Shown here one piece after another: positions 20,736 through 30,434 of a stretch of 64,000 nucleotides of DNA (position 1 is its first letter; each line of letters begins with the position of its first letter). Origin of the DNA: Streptacidiphilus fuscans (GTDB lineage: Bacteria > Actinomycetota > Actinomycetes > Streptomycetales > Streptomycetaceae); contig NZ_JADPRT010000003.1 in NCBI RefSeq assembly GCF_015690355.1, positions 1 through 64,000 on the forward strand, in the 5' to 3' direction. The position numbers and the translations under genes were made by a program. A model generated the notes under the pieces. It saw nothing but the letters and a program-made list of their open reading frames with translations, was not told the DNA's origin and made no database searches.

Positions 20736-21617
20736 TCAGCCGATCAGCTCGCGAGCCAGGCGGGCGGTCTCGGACGGCGTCTTGCCGACCTTGACACCGG
20801 CGGCCTCGAGGGCCTCCTTCTTCGCCTGGGCGGTGCCGGAGGAGCCGGAGACGATGGCGCCGGCGTGGCCCATGGTCTTGCCCTCGGGCGCGGTGAAGCC
20901 CGCCACGTAGCCGACGACCGGCTTGGTGATGTGCTTCTTGATGTAGTCGGCCGCGCGCTCCTCGGCGTCGCCGCCGATCTCACCGATCATCACGATGATG
21001 TCGGTGTCGGGGTCGTCCTGGAACGCCTGCAGCGCGTCGATGTGGGTGGTGCCGATGACCGGGTCGCCACCGATGCCGACGGCCGAGGAGAAGCCGATGT
21101 CCGACAGCTCGTACATCATCTGGTAGGTCAGGGTGCCCGACTTGGACACCAGACCGATGCGGCCGGCCTTGGTGATGTCGGCCGGGATGATGCCCGCGTT
21201 GGACTGTCCGGGGCTGATCAGGCCCGGGCAGTTCGGGCCGACGATGCGGGTCTTGTTGCCCTTCTGGCCCGCGTAGGCCCAGAAGTTGGCGGTGTCGTGG
21301 ACCGGCACGCCCTCGGTGATCACGACGGCCAGCGGGATCTCGGCGTCGATGGCCTCGATGACCGCGGCCTTGGTGAACGCCGGCGGCACGAAGATGACGG
21401 AGACGTCGGCGCCGGTGGCCTCGATGGCCTCCTTGACCGAGCCGAAGACGGGCACCTCGGTGCCGTCGACGTCGACCTTGGTGCCGGCCTTGCGCGGGTT
21501 CACGCCACCGACGATGTCCGTGCCCGAGGCGAGCATGCGGCGGGTGTGCTTCATGCCCTCGGAGCCGGTCATGCCCTGGACGATGACCTTGCTGTCCTTG
21601 GTGAGGAAGATAGCCAT
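20736..21617 (-). CDS. sucD: Succinyl-CoA synthetase alpha subunit
   Basis: Forms the CoA-binding and phosphohistidine subunit of succinyl-CoA synthetase, the substrate-level phosphorylation step of the TCA cycle. The 293-residue product has the CoA-binding start [31 protein letters not shown] around residue 127-137, and the phosphorylated histidine in TMGHAGAI (H251). Start ATG 21617. It follows sucC by 17 bp, so the two are one operon and should be translated in equal amounts. Confidence 0.97.
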   Translation of the reverse strand: MAIFLTKDSKVIVQGMTGSEGMKHTRRMLASGTDIVGGVNPRKAGTKVDVDGTEVPVFGSVKEAIEATGADVSVIFVPPAFTKAAVIEAIDAEIPLAVVITEGVPVHDTANFWAYAGQKGNKTRIVGPNCPGLISPGQSNAGIIPADITKAGRIGLVSKSGTLTYQMMYELSDIGFSSAVGIGGDPVIGTTHIDALQAFQDDPDTDIIVMIGEIGGDAEERAADYIKKHITKPVVGYVAGFTAPEGKTMGHAGAIVSGSSGTAQAKKEALEAAGVKVGKTPSETARLARELIG

Positions 21618-21634
21618 TCTCGGTTCCCCAGCCC

Positions 21635-22810
21635 TTACTTCGCAGCCGCGAGCTCAGCGGCCTTGTCGGCCGCGCCGTCCATGGTGTCCACCTGCTGCAC
21701 GAGCGGGTGGTTCGCGTCGGTCAGGATCTGACGACCCAGCTCGGCGTTGTTGCCGTCCAGACGGACGACCAGCGGCTTGGTGACGGCCTCGCCCTTGCTG
21801 GAGAGCAGCTCCAGGGCCTGCACGATGCCGTTGGCGACCGCGTCGCACGCGGTGATGCCACCGAAGACGTTGACGAAGACGGACTTGACGTCCGGGTCGC
21901 CCAGGATGATCTCCAGGCCGTTCGCCATGACCTCGGCCGAGGCGCCGCCGCCGATGTCGAGGAAGTTGGCGGGCTTCACGTTGCCGTGGTTCTCACCGGC
22001 GTAGGCGACGACGTCCAGGGTGCTCATGACGAGACCCGCGCCGTTGCCGATGATGCCGACCTCGCCCTCGAGCTTGACGTAGTTCAGGCCCTTGGCCTTG
22101 GCCTTCGCCTCGAGCGGGTTGGCGGCGGCCTTGTCCTCCAGCGCCTCGTGCTCCGGCTGGCGGAAGTCGGCGTTGGCGTCCAGGGAGACCTTGCCGTCGA
22201 GCGCGATGATCTTGCCGTCACCGGTCTTGACCAGCGGGTTGACCTCGACGAGCAGGGCGTCCTCGGCGACGAAGACGGTCCACAGCTTCTGCAGGACCTC
22301 GGCGACCTGGTCGGCGATCTCGGCCGGGAACTTGGCCGCGGCGACGATCTCGGCGGCCTTGGCCGGGGTGACGCCCTCGACGGCGTCGACGGCGACCTTG
22401 GCCAGCGCCTCGGGGTTCTCCTCGGCGACGACCTCGATCTCCACGCCACCCTGGACGGAGGCCATGGCCAGGAAGGTCCGGTTGGTCCGGTCGAGGAGGA
22501 AGGAGACGTAGTACTCCTCCTTGATGTCCGCCGTCTCGGCGAGCATCACCTTGTGGACGGTGTGGCCCTTGATGTCCATCCCGAGGATGGCCTTGGCCTT
22601 CTCCACGGCGTCCGCCGGGTCGGCGGCGAGCTTGACGCCACCGGCCTTACCACGGCCGCCGACCTTCACCTGAGCCTTGACGACCGCGCGGCCGCCCAGG
22701 CGCTCGGCGACCGCAGCAGCGGCCTCCGGGGTCTCGATGACTTCACCGTCCAGCACCGGTACACCGTGCTTGGCGAAGAGGTCCCTCGCCTGGTATTCGA
22801 ACAGGTCCAC
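21635..22810 (-). CDS. sucC: Succinyl-CoA synthetase beta subunit
   Basis: The 391-residue ATP-grasp subunit that binds nucleotide and transfers phosphate to the alpha-subunit histidine. It starts [20 protein letters not shown] (GTG 22810, with AAGGA about nine bases upstream), has [18 protein letters not shown] for nucleotide binding and the [18 protein letters not shown] and [14 protein letters not shown] blocks typical of SucC. It is the first gene of sucCD. The 434 bp upstream separates it from the divergent ATPase gene. Confidence 0.97.
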   Translation of the reverse strand: MDLFEYQARDLFAKHGVPVLDGEVIETPEAAAAVAERLGGRAVVKAQVKVGGRGKAGGVKLAADPADAVEKAKAILGMDIKGHTVHKVMLAETADIKEEYYVSFLLDRTNRTFLAMASVQGGVEIEVVAEENPEALAKVAVDAVEGVTPAKAAEIVAAAKFPAEIADQVAEVLQKLWTVFVAEDALLVEVNPLVKTGDGKIIALDGKVSLDANADFRQPEHEALEDKAAANPLEAKAKAKGLNYVKLEGEVGIIGNGAGLVMSTLDVVAYAGENHGNVKPANFLDIGGGASAEVMANGLEIILGDPDVKSVFVNVFGGITACDAVANGIVQALELLSSKGEAVTKPLVVRLDGNNAELGRQILTDANHPLVQQVDTMDGAADKAAELAAAK

Positions 22811-23244
22811 GCGCGTCCGTCCTTGTGATCGCGACTGCTTGTCTTCCCAGCGTGCCGCACACGACCGATGTCGGGCGGGGGCGCGGGGGCCCTGGCAGGG
22901 GTCCTGGCGTCAGCGCCTTCGCTACGGGGAGCACACGGCGGCGTGGCACGCGGCATGTCCGTCTCGCAGGTTATCGCCGTCCGGGGTGCGGGGTTCACCT
23001 GGGAGGGTCCCCAGACCGGTGATAACCATCACAACGGGGGTACGGGGGGCGCCGCGCGCGAGTCCGGCGTTCGGTACCGGGGTGCATTCAGGGCGTGCGC
23101 CACCGATTCACTTCGGCCGTTCGGTGGACATCCATGGAAGGCCCCTTGCGCCGGGAACCCGGCAGGTATAACGGATACATCACAGAGCGTGGTGAACTCC
23201 TGCCACCCGTGTCCGAAGTGAAGTGCCCGAGAAGCGGACGCACG
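22811..23244. other. Intergenic region between sucC and the ATPase gene
   Basis: No gene or RNA is recognisable in this 434 bp divergent gap. It holds the sucC ribosome-binding site, several runs of G/C, and on the plus strand the possible promoter at 23146-23172. Its GC content drops only near 23160-23200. Confidence 0.5.
23146..23172 (+). promoter_or_regulatory. Possible promoter of the RsbW-like ATPase gene
   Basis: TTGCGC (23146-23151) and TATAAC (23167-23172) are separated by 15 bp, shorter than the usual 17-18. The -10 box is a good match; the -35 may be shifted or the site may use an alternative sigma factor. Confidence 0.35.
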
Positions 23245-23910
23245 ATGCACAGCACTCACAGTCTTGGCGCTCACAGTCCCGGCGTGACCGCGGGCGCGCT
23301 CTGCGGCGGAGACGGCGCCGGAGCCCCCGCCGACAGCGGCGACGGCACATGTGGCGGCGACGGCCGCAGCGGCGCTGTCACCGGCAGCGGCGGCGAGGGC
23401 TGCGACAGCTGCGGGGACGGCTGTGACGAGGGCTGCGACGACGGTCCGGGCCACAGAGCCCACGGGGCCGAGCTCGGCGCCGCCCGCTCCACCTGGCCCA
23501 TGGACCGCCAGGCGGCGACCACCTTCGCCGCCGTCGCCTCCTCGGTCGCCCGGGCGCGGTTCTTCGTCCGGATCACCGCCGCCATGTGGCGGCTCGCCCC
23601 GGCCACGCTGGCCGACACCGAGCTGTGCATGTCCGAGCTGGTGGGCAACGCCGTCCGGCACACCCACAGCGAGCGCGTGCACTGCCGGCTCTGGAGCGCC
23701 CGCGGGATGCTCTTCGTCGAGGTGGACGACGAGGACCTGCACGACGTCCCCCGGGTCGCCTGCGCGGGCGAGGACGACGAGGCCGGGCGCGGCATGCTGC
23801 TGATCGACACCTTCAGCACCGCCTGGGGCACCGTCCCCCGCCCCGGCGCGGGCGGCGAGACGGTCGGCAAGACGGTCTGGGCGGCGCTCCCCCTGCCGCC
23901 GCCTCGCTGA
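23245..23910 (+). CDS. RsbW-like ATP-binding protein with Cys-rich N-terminus
   Basis: The C-terminal ~135 residues are an HATPase_c domain of the anti-sigma kinase (RsbW/SpoIIAB) type common in Streptomyces: N box ELVGNAVRHTHS (131-142), G1-like VEVDDED (158-164) and G2 GRGMLLIDTF (181-190). Residues 18-72 are very unusual, rich in Gly, Asp and Ser with six Cys, four of them spaced C53-x2-C56-x3-C60-x3-C64 and followed by H70. That could bind metal or sense redox state, but it may also be plain low-complexity sequence. ATG 23245 is my choice; no strong ribosome-binding site decides it, and GTG codons upstream are possible. The partner sigma or anti-anti-sigma factor is not in the window. Confidence 0.8.
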   Translation: MHSTHSLGAHSPGVTAGALCGGDGAGAPADSGDGTCGGDGRSGAVTGSGGEGCDSCGDGCDEGCDDGPGHRAHGAELGAARSTWPMDRQAATTFAAVASSVARARFFVRITAAMWRLAPATLADTELCMSELVGNAVRHTHSERVHCRLWSARGMLFVEVDDEDLHDVPRVACAGEDDEAGRGMLLIDTFSTAWGTVPRPGAGGETVGKTVWAALPLPPPR

Positions 23911-24015
23911 ACGACGTGGTGACGCTCCCGCTGCCGCTGCCGCGCTGAACGAGTCGGTGACCGGTCGGCGACCAGTTTGGTGCCGCCACGTTGGGCCATT
24001 CGGGTGACGGGACGG

Positions 24016-25230
24016 TCACTCGGCGGGTATCGGCAGCGGCTGCTTCTGCAGTGCCGCCGCCATGACCTCCGGAAAGAGGTCCGGCGTGCAGGCGAAGGCC
24101 GGCGCACCGAGTGCGGCCAGGGCTCCGGCGTGCTCGCGGTCGTAGGCGGGCGCGCCCTCGTCGCTGAGCGCCAGCAGCGCGACGAACTGCACCCCGGCGG
24201 CCTTCATCGCCGCCACCCGCTTCAGCATCTCCGTCCGGATGCCGCCCTCGTACAGGTCGCTGATCAGCACTACCACGGTGTCGGCGGGCCGGGTGATCTT
24301 CGACTGGCAGTAGGCCAGCGCCCGGTTGATGTCCGTGCCGCCGCCCAGACGGACGCCGAAGAGCACGTCCACCGGGTCGGCCAGCTCCTCGGTCAGGTCG
24401 ACGACGGAGGTGTCGAAGACGACCAGCCTGGTGCTGAGCGAGTGCATCGACGCCAGTACGGCGCCGAAGACGGACGAGTGGACCACCGAGGCGGCCATCG
24501 ATCCGGACTGGTCGATGCAGAGGATCACGTCCTTCTTCACCGCCCGCTGCGCCCGCGCGTAGCCGACCAGCCGCTCCGGGACGACGGTCCGCTGCTCGGG
24601 CAGGTAGTTGGCGAGGTTGGCCCGGATGGTGCGGTCCCAGTCGATGTCGTGGTGGCGCGGCCGGTGCGTGCGGGCGCTGCGGTCCAGCGCCCCGCCGACC
24701 ACCGAGCGGGTACGCGTGGCGATCCGGCGTTCGAGGTCCGCGACGACCTTGCGGACCACCGCGCGGGCGGTCTCCCGCGTGGTCTCCGGCAGCGCCTTGC
24801 CGAGCGAGATCAGCGTGGCGACCAGGTGCACGTCCGGCTCGACGGCCTCCAGCATCTCCGGCTCCATCAGCAGCCGGGCCAGGCCCAGGCGTTCGATCGC
24901 GTCCTGCTGCATCAACTGGACCACGCTGGTCGGGAAGTAGCTGCGGATGTCGCCCAACCAGCGCGCCACCTGCGGCGCCGAGCCGCCCAACCCGGCACTG
25001 CGCGTGCCCGACCCCGCGCCCTCGGGGCGCTGCTGGTAGAGCGCCGAGAGGGTCCGGTCCATCGCGGCGTCCCGCCCGGCGAGCGCCCGCCCCGTCCCGT
25101 CCGCGTCTCCGCCGAGGACCAGCCGCCAGCGACGCAGGCGCTCATCGCGCCCGTCGCGCCCGTCGCGCTCGTCACGCTCGTCACGCTCGTCGGTGATCCG
25201 AGACTCCTCGTTCGCTGGTTGCCGCGTCAC
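24016..25230 (-). CDS. VWA-domain protein, MoxR partner
   Basis: A 404-residue cytoplasmic protein with a C-terminal von Willebrand A domain. The metal site is complete: D240-Q-S-G-S-M-x2-S, the Thr in GGGTDI and the Asp in LISDLYEGG. The middle is helical. The N-terminal residues 14-31 are a D-E-R / D-G-R repeat encoded by 9 bp units. The start GTG 25230 overlaps the stop of the upstream DUF5682 gene (GTGA), so expression is coupled. VWA proteins of this type act with MoxR ATPases as chaperone or metal-insertion pairs; the MoxR gene lies two genes upstream in the same unit. Confidence 0.88.
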   Translation of the reverse strand: MTRQPANEESRITDERDERDERDGRDGRDERLRRWRLVLGGDADGTGRALAGRDAAMDRTLSALYQQRPEGAGSGTRSAGLGGSAPQVARWLGDIRSYFPTSVVQLMQQDAIERLGLARLLMEPEMLEAVEPDVHLVATLISLGKALPETTRETARAVVRKVVADLERRIATRTRSVVGGALDRSARTHRPRHHDIDWDRTIRANLANYLPEQRTVVPERLVGYARAQRAVKKDVILCIDQSGSMAASVVHSSVFGAVLASMHSLSTRLVVFDTSVVDLTEELADPVDVLFGVRLGGGTDINRALAYCQSKITRPADTVVVLISDLYEGGIRTEMLKRVAAMKAAGVQFVALLALSDEGAPAYDREHAGALAALGAPAFACTPDLFPEVMAAALQKQPLPIPAE

Positions 25231-27611
25231 TTCGTCTCTCCCGTCCCGAGAATCAGCTGGACCGTGGCCAGCGCGGGCGCGGCCCGCTCTGCGTCGAACC
25301 CGGCGGCGAAGCCGAGCGGTGCGTCCGTCGGACGGTCGCGTCCTGACATGCCGTCACGCACCAGTTCGCCGACGCTGCGCCGGACACCGGACTCCAGCCG
25401 GGAGAAGGTGCGGCGCAACAGCGGCAGCACGTCCGGGAACACGTCCGCCGGGATGGCCGCGATCCAGGCGTCGAGCAGCGCGAGCAGGCGCTGGTCGTGC
25501 ACCAGCAGCATGCCGCCGCCGGCGAGGAAGCCGTCGACCCACGCGGCGCCCTCGGCGGGCGGGACTCCCGGCGTCAGCACCAGCCCGAGCAGCCGGGCGG
25601 TCTCGTCCTCCGCCAGCCGGCCGTCGTCGAGCAGCAGTCGGGTGGCCCGGCCGCGGACCACTCCGGCCGCGAGCTCGCGCCGCACCAGGCTGCGCAGGCA
25701 GGCGACCCACTGCTCAAGCACGTCGGGCCCGGTCCGCTCCGCGCCTGGCTCGGCAGGCTGCGTCTCCGTACGTGTGGACGCGAGCGTGGTCGCGAGCAGG
25801 CCGATCGCGCTGTGGGTGGCCGCGATCCGGTCGGCCAACGCGGCTGCCGCGGCCGGTTCGAGCGACGTGGCCGCCGCAGGCAGCCCCACGCAGATGCGCA
25901 CGGCCAAGGAGGTCGCCAGCTCGCTCAACAGCCCGGCTCCGGTGGCCCGGACATCGCCGTAGCGCAGGGAGCGCACCAACGCCGGGAGGGCGTCGGCGAG
26001 ATGCTCCACGTCGCTGTCGAGCGCCGCGCGGTCCGCCAGGCAGCGCAGCACCACCGGGAGCGCCTCCGGCAGAGCGGCGAGCAGGCAGCTCTCCGCCAAC
26101 GCCGTCACCTCACCGAGCCGACCGGCCTCCAGCGCCCGCGCCGAGGCGCGCGCCGATGCCGCCGCCTCGACTGTCGTGCCCCAGACGCCCACCTCGGCGA
26201 CCTTGACCGCCAACTCCGGCTCCCAGGACAGCTCCCAGCTCTCCCGGAAGGTGCCGGTGGAGCGGACCTGGGAGCGGGCGGGGACCGCCCAGTCGATGCC
26301 GAGCAGCGTCAAGCGGTGGAAGAGCCGACTACGTGCCGCGTCCAACTCCCGGCGCAGATCCAGGTCGAGGGAGCGGACCCGGGCTTCGGGCCGGAGCCGC
26401 AGCTCGCGCTGGAGGCGGGTCAGATCCCGTTGCAGCGGGACGGCGGGCGCCCCCTCGGGCACCTCGCCGAGCGCGTCGCCGACGACCAGCCGGTCCTCGA
26501 TCAGCCGCAGCGGCACATCCGAGCCGTCGCACAGCACCGCGCGGACGGCGTCGACCGTCTCCGCCAACCCCGCGAGCGGTCGACCGCGCATCGCGGCCAG
26601 GGTCTCCGCCAGTCGCACGGCCTCGATCACGTGCGCCGAGGACACGGCGTGGTCCTCCTCGCGCAGCAGCACTGCGACTTTGGTCAGCCAACGCTCCACG
26701 ACCTGACGGCCGTTCGCCTCGAACAGGTGCTGGTACCAGCCCGGGGAGGCGATCCCCGCGCCGTAGCCGGTGGCCTGCGAGAGCCGACGATGTGTCCACG
26801 GCACCCAGGTCAGCTCGACCTTGAGCTTGGGCAGGCCACGCAGCAGCGCGTTGTCGGCGGCGGACGTCGACACCTTGGGCGCGAGCGCGGGCACGTGCCA
26901 GGCCCCGCAGACCACGGCTATCCGCGCGTGCCCGGCCTTGGCCGCGGCCCGGATCTGCTTGCGCATGTACGCCTCGCGGCGCGCGTCCCCGGGCGTGACC
27001 GGAACCCCGGTCCGCAACTCCCCCATCGCGTCGGCGAGGGCGCGGAACGGCGCCAGGGCGTCGGCGGCGTCCGGGTTCGCGTCAGTGCTTCCGCCCGCGC
27101 CGGCCGGGTGGGTGTGCTCGACCACGTCGTCCCACCAGCGCTCGGCGTCCTCCTGCCCGGCGGCGCGCGCCAGTTCACCGATCGGGTCCAGGTGCGGCGC
27201 CGGGTTCGCGCGCTGCTCGCCCTGCCGGCCCTGCTCGTGCTTCTCCTTCTCCCCCCTCTCGTCCTTCTCGCCCTCGTCGTCGCTGGTGGCGAGGGCGAGC
27301 ATGTGCGCGGCCGGGAGATCGACGAAGCGCACCGGGACTCCGCCGTCGAGGGCGTGCCGCAGCGCGACCCACTCCGGCGAGAAGGCGGCATACGGCCAGA
27401 ACGCGGCCCGGGACGGCTGCTCCACGACGTGCGCGAGCAGGGCGACCGGCGGCGTCATCTCCTTGCTCGCGGCCAGCGGCAGCAGCGCGTCAGCCTCCGG
27501 CGGACCCTCGATCAGCACGATGTCCGGCCGGAACTGGGCCAGCGCCGCACCCACCGCCAGCGCGGAGCCGGGACCGTGATGTCGGACGCCCAACAGGGCG
27601 GTCTCCGTCAA
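25227..27611 (-). CDS. DUF5682 family protein
   Basis: A 794-residue protein starting at TTG 27611 as (M)TETALLGVRHHGPGS; the start is set by GAGGGGG just before it, 10 bp after the MoxR stop. GTG 27680 would extend it inside the MoxR gene without family similarity. The N-terminal part (LLGVRHHGPGSA, VLIEGPPEA, RFVDLPAAH, VVCGAWHVPAL) resembles TraB/ChaN-like folds with conserved His and Glu residues, so a hydrolase or metal site is possible. The C-terminal half is helical. No biochemical role is known to me. It is fixed between MoxR and VWA genes, pointing to a shared complex. Confidence 0.85.
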   Translation of the reverse strand: MTETALLGVRHHGPGSALAVGAALAQFRPDIVLIEGPPEADALLPLAASKEMTPPVALLAHVVEQPSRAAFWPYAAFSPEWVALRHALDGGVPVRFVDLPAAHMLALATSDDEGEKDERGEKEKHEQGRQGEQRANPAPHLDPIGELARAAGQEDAERWWDDVVEHTHPAGAGGSTDANPDAADALAPFRALADAMGELRTGVPVTPGDARREAYMRKQIRAAAKAGHARIAVVCGAWHVPALAPKVSTSAADNALLRGLPKLKVELTWVPWTHRRLSQATGYGAGIASPGWYQHLFEANGRQVVERWLTKVAVLLREEDHAVSSAHVIEAVRLAETLAAMRGRPLAGLAETVDAVRAVLCDGSDVPLRLIEDRLVVGDALGEVPEGAPAVPLQRDLTRLQRELRLRPEARVRSLDLDLRRELDAARSRLFHRLTLLGIDWAVPARSQVRSTGTFRESWELSWEPELAVKVAEVGVWGTTVEAAASARASARALEAGRLGEVTALAESCLLAALPEALPVVLRCLADRAALDSDVEHLADALPALVRSLRYGDVRATGAGLLSELATSLAVRICVGLPAAATSLEPAAAAALADRIAATHSAIGLLATTLASTRTETQPAEPGAERTGPDVLEQWVACLRSLVRRELAAGVVRGRATRLLLDDGRLAEDETARLLGLVLTPGVPPAEGAAWVDGFLAGGGMLLVHDQRLLALLDAWIAAIPADVFPDVLPLLRRTFSRLESGVRRSVGELVRDGMSGRDRPTDAPLGFAAGFDAERAAPALATVQLILGTGETK

Positions 27612-27621
27612 CGCCGCCCCC

Positions 27622-28770
27622 TCAGCGCGCGGCCGCGTCGCGGCAACTGCGGTAGAAGTCCCTCCAGTCCGCGCGCTCACGCACGACGGACTCCAGGTAC
27701 TCCTGCCAGATCAGCTGATCCGTCGCGGGATCGCGGACCACCGCACCGAGGATGCCCGCGGCCACGTCCCCCGCGCGCAGCTGACCGTCGCCGAAGTGCG
27801 CCGCCAGGGCCAGGCCGCTGGTGACCACCGATATGGCCTCGGCCGTGGAGAGCGTGCCGGAGGGGGACTTGAGCTTGGTCCGTCCGTCGGCGGTGACACC
27901 GTCGCGCAGCTCCCTGAAGACCCTGACGACGCGCTGGATCTCGGCCAACGCGCCTGGGGTCTCCGGGAGTTCGAGCGAGCGACCGAGCTCGGTGACGCGC
28001 CGGGCGACGATGTCCACCTCGTCGTCGAGCGAGGCGGGCAACGGCAGCACCACCGTGTTGAAGCGCCGCCGCAGGGCGGAGGACAGCTCGTTGACGCCTC
28101 GGTCACGGTCGTTGGCGGTGGCGATCAGGTTGAAGCCGCGGACGGCCTGCACCTCGTCGCCCAGCTCGGGGATCGGCAGCGTCTTCTCGGAGAGGATGGT
28201 GATCAAGGTGTCCTGCACGTCGGCAGGGATCCGGGTGAGCTCCTCGACCCGGGCCGTCATGCCCTCCGCCATGGCGCGCAGCACCGGACTCGGCACGAGC
28301 GCCTCCCGGCTGGGGCCCTCGGCCAGGAGCCGGGCGTAGTTCCAGCCGTAGCGGATCGCCTCCTCCGGCGTGCCCGCGGTGCCCTGGACCAGCAGCGTGG
28401 AGTCTCCGCTGACAGCGGCGGCGAGATGCTCGGACACCCACGTCTTGGCCGTGCCCGGCACGCCGAGCAGGAGCAGCGCCCGGTCGGTGGCGAGGGTGGT
28501 CACCGCGACCTCGACGATCCGGCGTGGACCGACGTACTTCGGCGTGATCACCGTGCCGTCGGGCAGCGTGCCGCCGAGCAGGTAGGTGGCCACCGCCCAG
28601 GGCGAGAGTCGCCAACGTGCCGGGCGCGGCCGGTCGTCGGCGGCGGCCAGCGCCGCGAGTTCGGCCGCGTACACCGTCTCGGCGTGCGGCCGGAGCACGG
28701 CCGGAGCGTCCGCAGCGGCGTCGGTGACGGCGTCGGTCGAGTGGATGGTGGGAGTGACGGACGTGGACAT
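27622..28770 (-). CDS. MoxR-type AAA+ ATPase
   Basis: A 382-residue AAA+ ATPase with Walker A GVPGTAKT (103-110), the sensor segment LIATANDRDRG, the arginine-finger region SSALRRRFNTV and a C-terminal helical lid. The N-terminal ~50 residues are Ala-rich. The start is ATG 28770, preceded by GAGGAG. MoxR ATPases remodel or activate client proteins together with VWA partners; the clients here are unknown. It heads the MoxR-DUF5682-VWA unit and is divergent from the SWIM gene, 259 bp apart. Confidence 0.92.
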   Translation of the reverse strand: MSTSVTPTIHSTDAVTDAAADAPAVLRPHAETVYAAELAALAAADDRPRPARWRLSPWAVATYLLGGTLPDGTVITPKYVGPRRIVEVAVTTLATDRALLLLGVPGTAKTWVSEHLAAAVSGDSTLLVQGTAGTPEEAIRYGWNYARLLAEGPSREALVPSPVLRAMAEGMTARVEELTRIPADVQDTLITILSEKTLPIPELGDEVQAVRGFNLIATANDRDRGVNELSSALRRRFNTVVLPLPASLDDEVDIVARRVTELGRSLELPETPGALAEIQRVVRVFRELRDGVTADGRTKLKSPSGTLSTAEAISVVTSGLALAAHFGDGQLRAGDVAAGILGAVVRDPATDQLIWQEYLESVVRERADWRDFYRSCRDAAAR

Positions 28771-29029
28771 AGGTCTCCTCAAGGAGGAAGGCACCAGGGC
28801 ATCGTCGATGAACCGCCGGAACGCGGTCACAGCGCAGTCGGAACGCAGTCGAGATCGCAGAGTCAGCAGGTGGACAGGGCTGTCACGACAGCAGTCACGG
28901 CCCGGTCGTCGCCTGCGAGAACCACTCTGCACGGTGGGTCTGACAATTCGTGGGCCACCGCCTCGAAGGAGTGAACGACGCCTCGCGCGGCAGCCCGATG
29001 TGTCAGTGGTGGGTCCTAACGTCACGGAC

Positions 29030-30352
29030 ATGAACGATCGCTGGACTACCGATCACGTTCTCTCCCTGTCGCCTGACGTCCCCTCGACCAAGGCCGCTGC
29101 CAGGCTCGCCAAGGCGGAGCCCTGGTCCGGCACGGGCACGTCGGCCGACGCGGTATGGGGCGCCTGCAAGGGCAGTGGGTCGCGGCCGTATCAGACGGTG
29201 GTCGCGCTGGACGGCCCGGCCTACCACTGCTCCTGCCCCAGCCGGAAGTTCCCGTGCAAGCACGCGCTGGCGCTGCTGCTGCTCTGGGCCGGCAACGCCT
29301 TGGCGGGTGAGGAGGCACCGGCGTGGGCCACCACGTGGTTGACCTCCCGTCAGCAACGGGCCGAGCGAGCCACCGAACGCGCCGCAGACCGCACGACGGG
29401 GCGCGCCGACGCGTCCGCGCCGAGGGACGAGGCCGCGGCAGCCGCCCGCCGCGCCGGGCGCGAGGCACGCGTCGCCGTCGGTGCGGCCGAGCTCCAGGCC
29501 CGACTCACGGACCAGCTCAGCACCGGGCTCGCCGAGGCGCCCAGCCAGGGCTACGGCTTCTGGGAGGGCGTCGCGGCCCGCATGGTCGATGCCCAGGCCC
29601 CCGGGCTGGCCACGCGCGCACGGGAGTTGGGCGCGCTGCCGGCGTCCGGCCAGGACTGGCCCTCCCGGCTGCTGGAGGAGTACGGCCTGCTGCACCTGCT
29701 GGCCGCGGGCTACCAACGCGTCGGCGAGTTGCCCGAGCCCCTGGCGGCGACGGTCCGTTCCCGCGTCGGCTTCACCGTCGACGCCGCCGAGGTCCTGCGC
29801 GGCCCGCTGGTCCGCGACCGGTGGCTGGTCCTCGGTTCCCGCGACAGCGCCGACGACCGCCTCACCACGCGCAGGCTCTGGCTCAGAGGTGAGGAGTCCG
29901 GTCGCACCGCGCTGTTGCTGTCCTTCGGCCGCCCCGGCGTGGCACCGGAGTTGGCGCTCCCGACCGGCCTGGCGCTCGACGCCGAGCTCGCCTTCCACCC
30001 GGCCGCCCGCCCGCTGCGCGCGGCCCTCGGCACCCGCCACGCCGGGCCCGCCGCCGCGCCCCGGCCCTCGGGCGTGACCATCGATGCCGCGCTGGACACG
30101 TACGCGGCGGCGCTCGGTGACGACCCCTGGCTCACCTCCTGGCCGGTCGTCGTCTCGGACGTCGTCCCGGTGCCCACCGAGACGGGCTGGAGCCTGGTCG
30201 ACGGGACGGGCTCGATACCGCTGCGCTCCGGCTCGTTCTGGCGGCTCGTCGCCGCGTCCCAGGGCCGTCCGGTCACCCTCTTCGGCGAGTGCGGCTGCCG
30301 CGGCTTCGACGCGGTCACCGCCTGGACCAACGAGGGATCACTTCTGCTCTGA
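29030..30352 (+). CDS. SWIM zinc-finger protein
   Basis: A 440-residue protein with a SWIM zinc finger near the N-terminus: C67-x-C69-x6-C76-x-H78 within YHCSCPSRKFPCKHALAL. A basic, Ala/Arg-rich linker (about 100-155) and a long domain without recognisable family follow. SWIM domains bind nucleic acid or protein. The start is ATG 29030; there is no ribosome-binding site, but a TAACGT box ends seven bases before the ATG, which would fit a leaderless message. It is divergent from the MoxR unit and followed by the DUF5691 gene 82 bp later. Confidence 0.85.
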   Translation: MNDRWTTDHVLSLSPDVPSTKAAARLAKAEPWSGTGTSADAVWGACKGSGSRPYQTVVALDGPAYHCSCPSRKFPCKHALALLLLWAGNALAGEEAPAWATTWLTSRQQRAERATERAADRTTGRADASAPRDEAAAAARRAGREARVAVGAAELQARLTDQLSTGLAEAPSQGYGFWEGVAARMVDAQAPGLATRARELGALPASGQDWPSRLLEEYGLLHLLAAGYQRVGELPEPLAATVRSRVGFTVDAAEVLRGPLVRDRWLVLGSRDSADDRLTTRRLWLRGEESGRTALLLSFGRPGVAPELALPTGLALDAELAFHPAARPLRAALGTRHAGPAAAPRPSGVTIDAALDTYAAALGDDPWLTSWPVVVSDVVPVPTETGWSLVDGTGSIPLRSGSFWRLVAASQGRPVTLFGECGCRGFDAVTAWTNEGSLLL

Positions 30353-30434
30353 GCCTGTCCGGCTCCCCATCGTTCCCGGCATCTTTCCCGGCCACTCCGC
30401 GCCCCTTGCTCGTCACTTGGCAGAAAGGCCTCGT

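Noticed and set aside
22811..23160. Small RNA or riboswitch between sucC and the ATPase gene
   Set aside because: G/C runs suggest structure, but no known element or consistent stem set was found.
27612..27680. Upstream GTG start of the DUF5682 protein
   Set aside because: It would place the start inside the MoxR gene with no family similarity; TTG 27611 has a clear GAGGGGG site.
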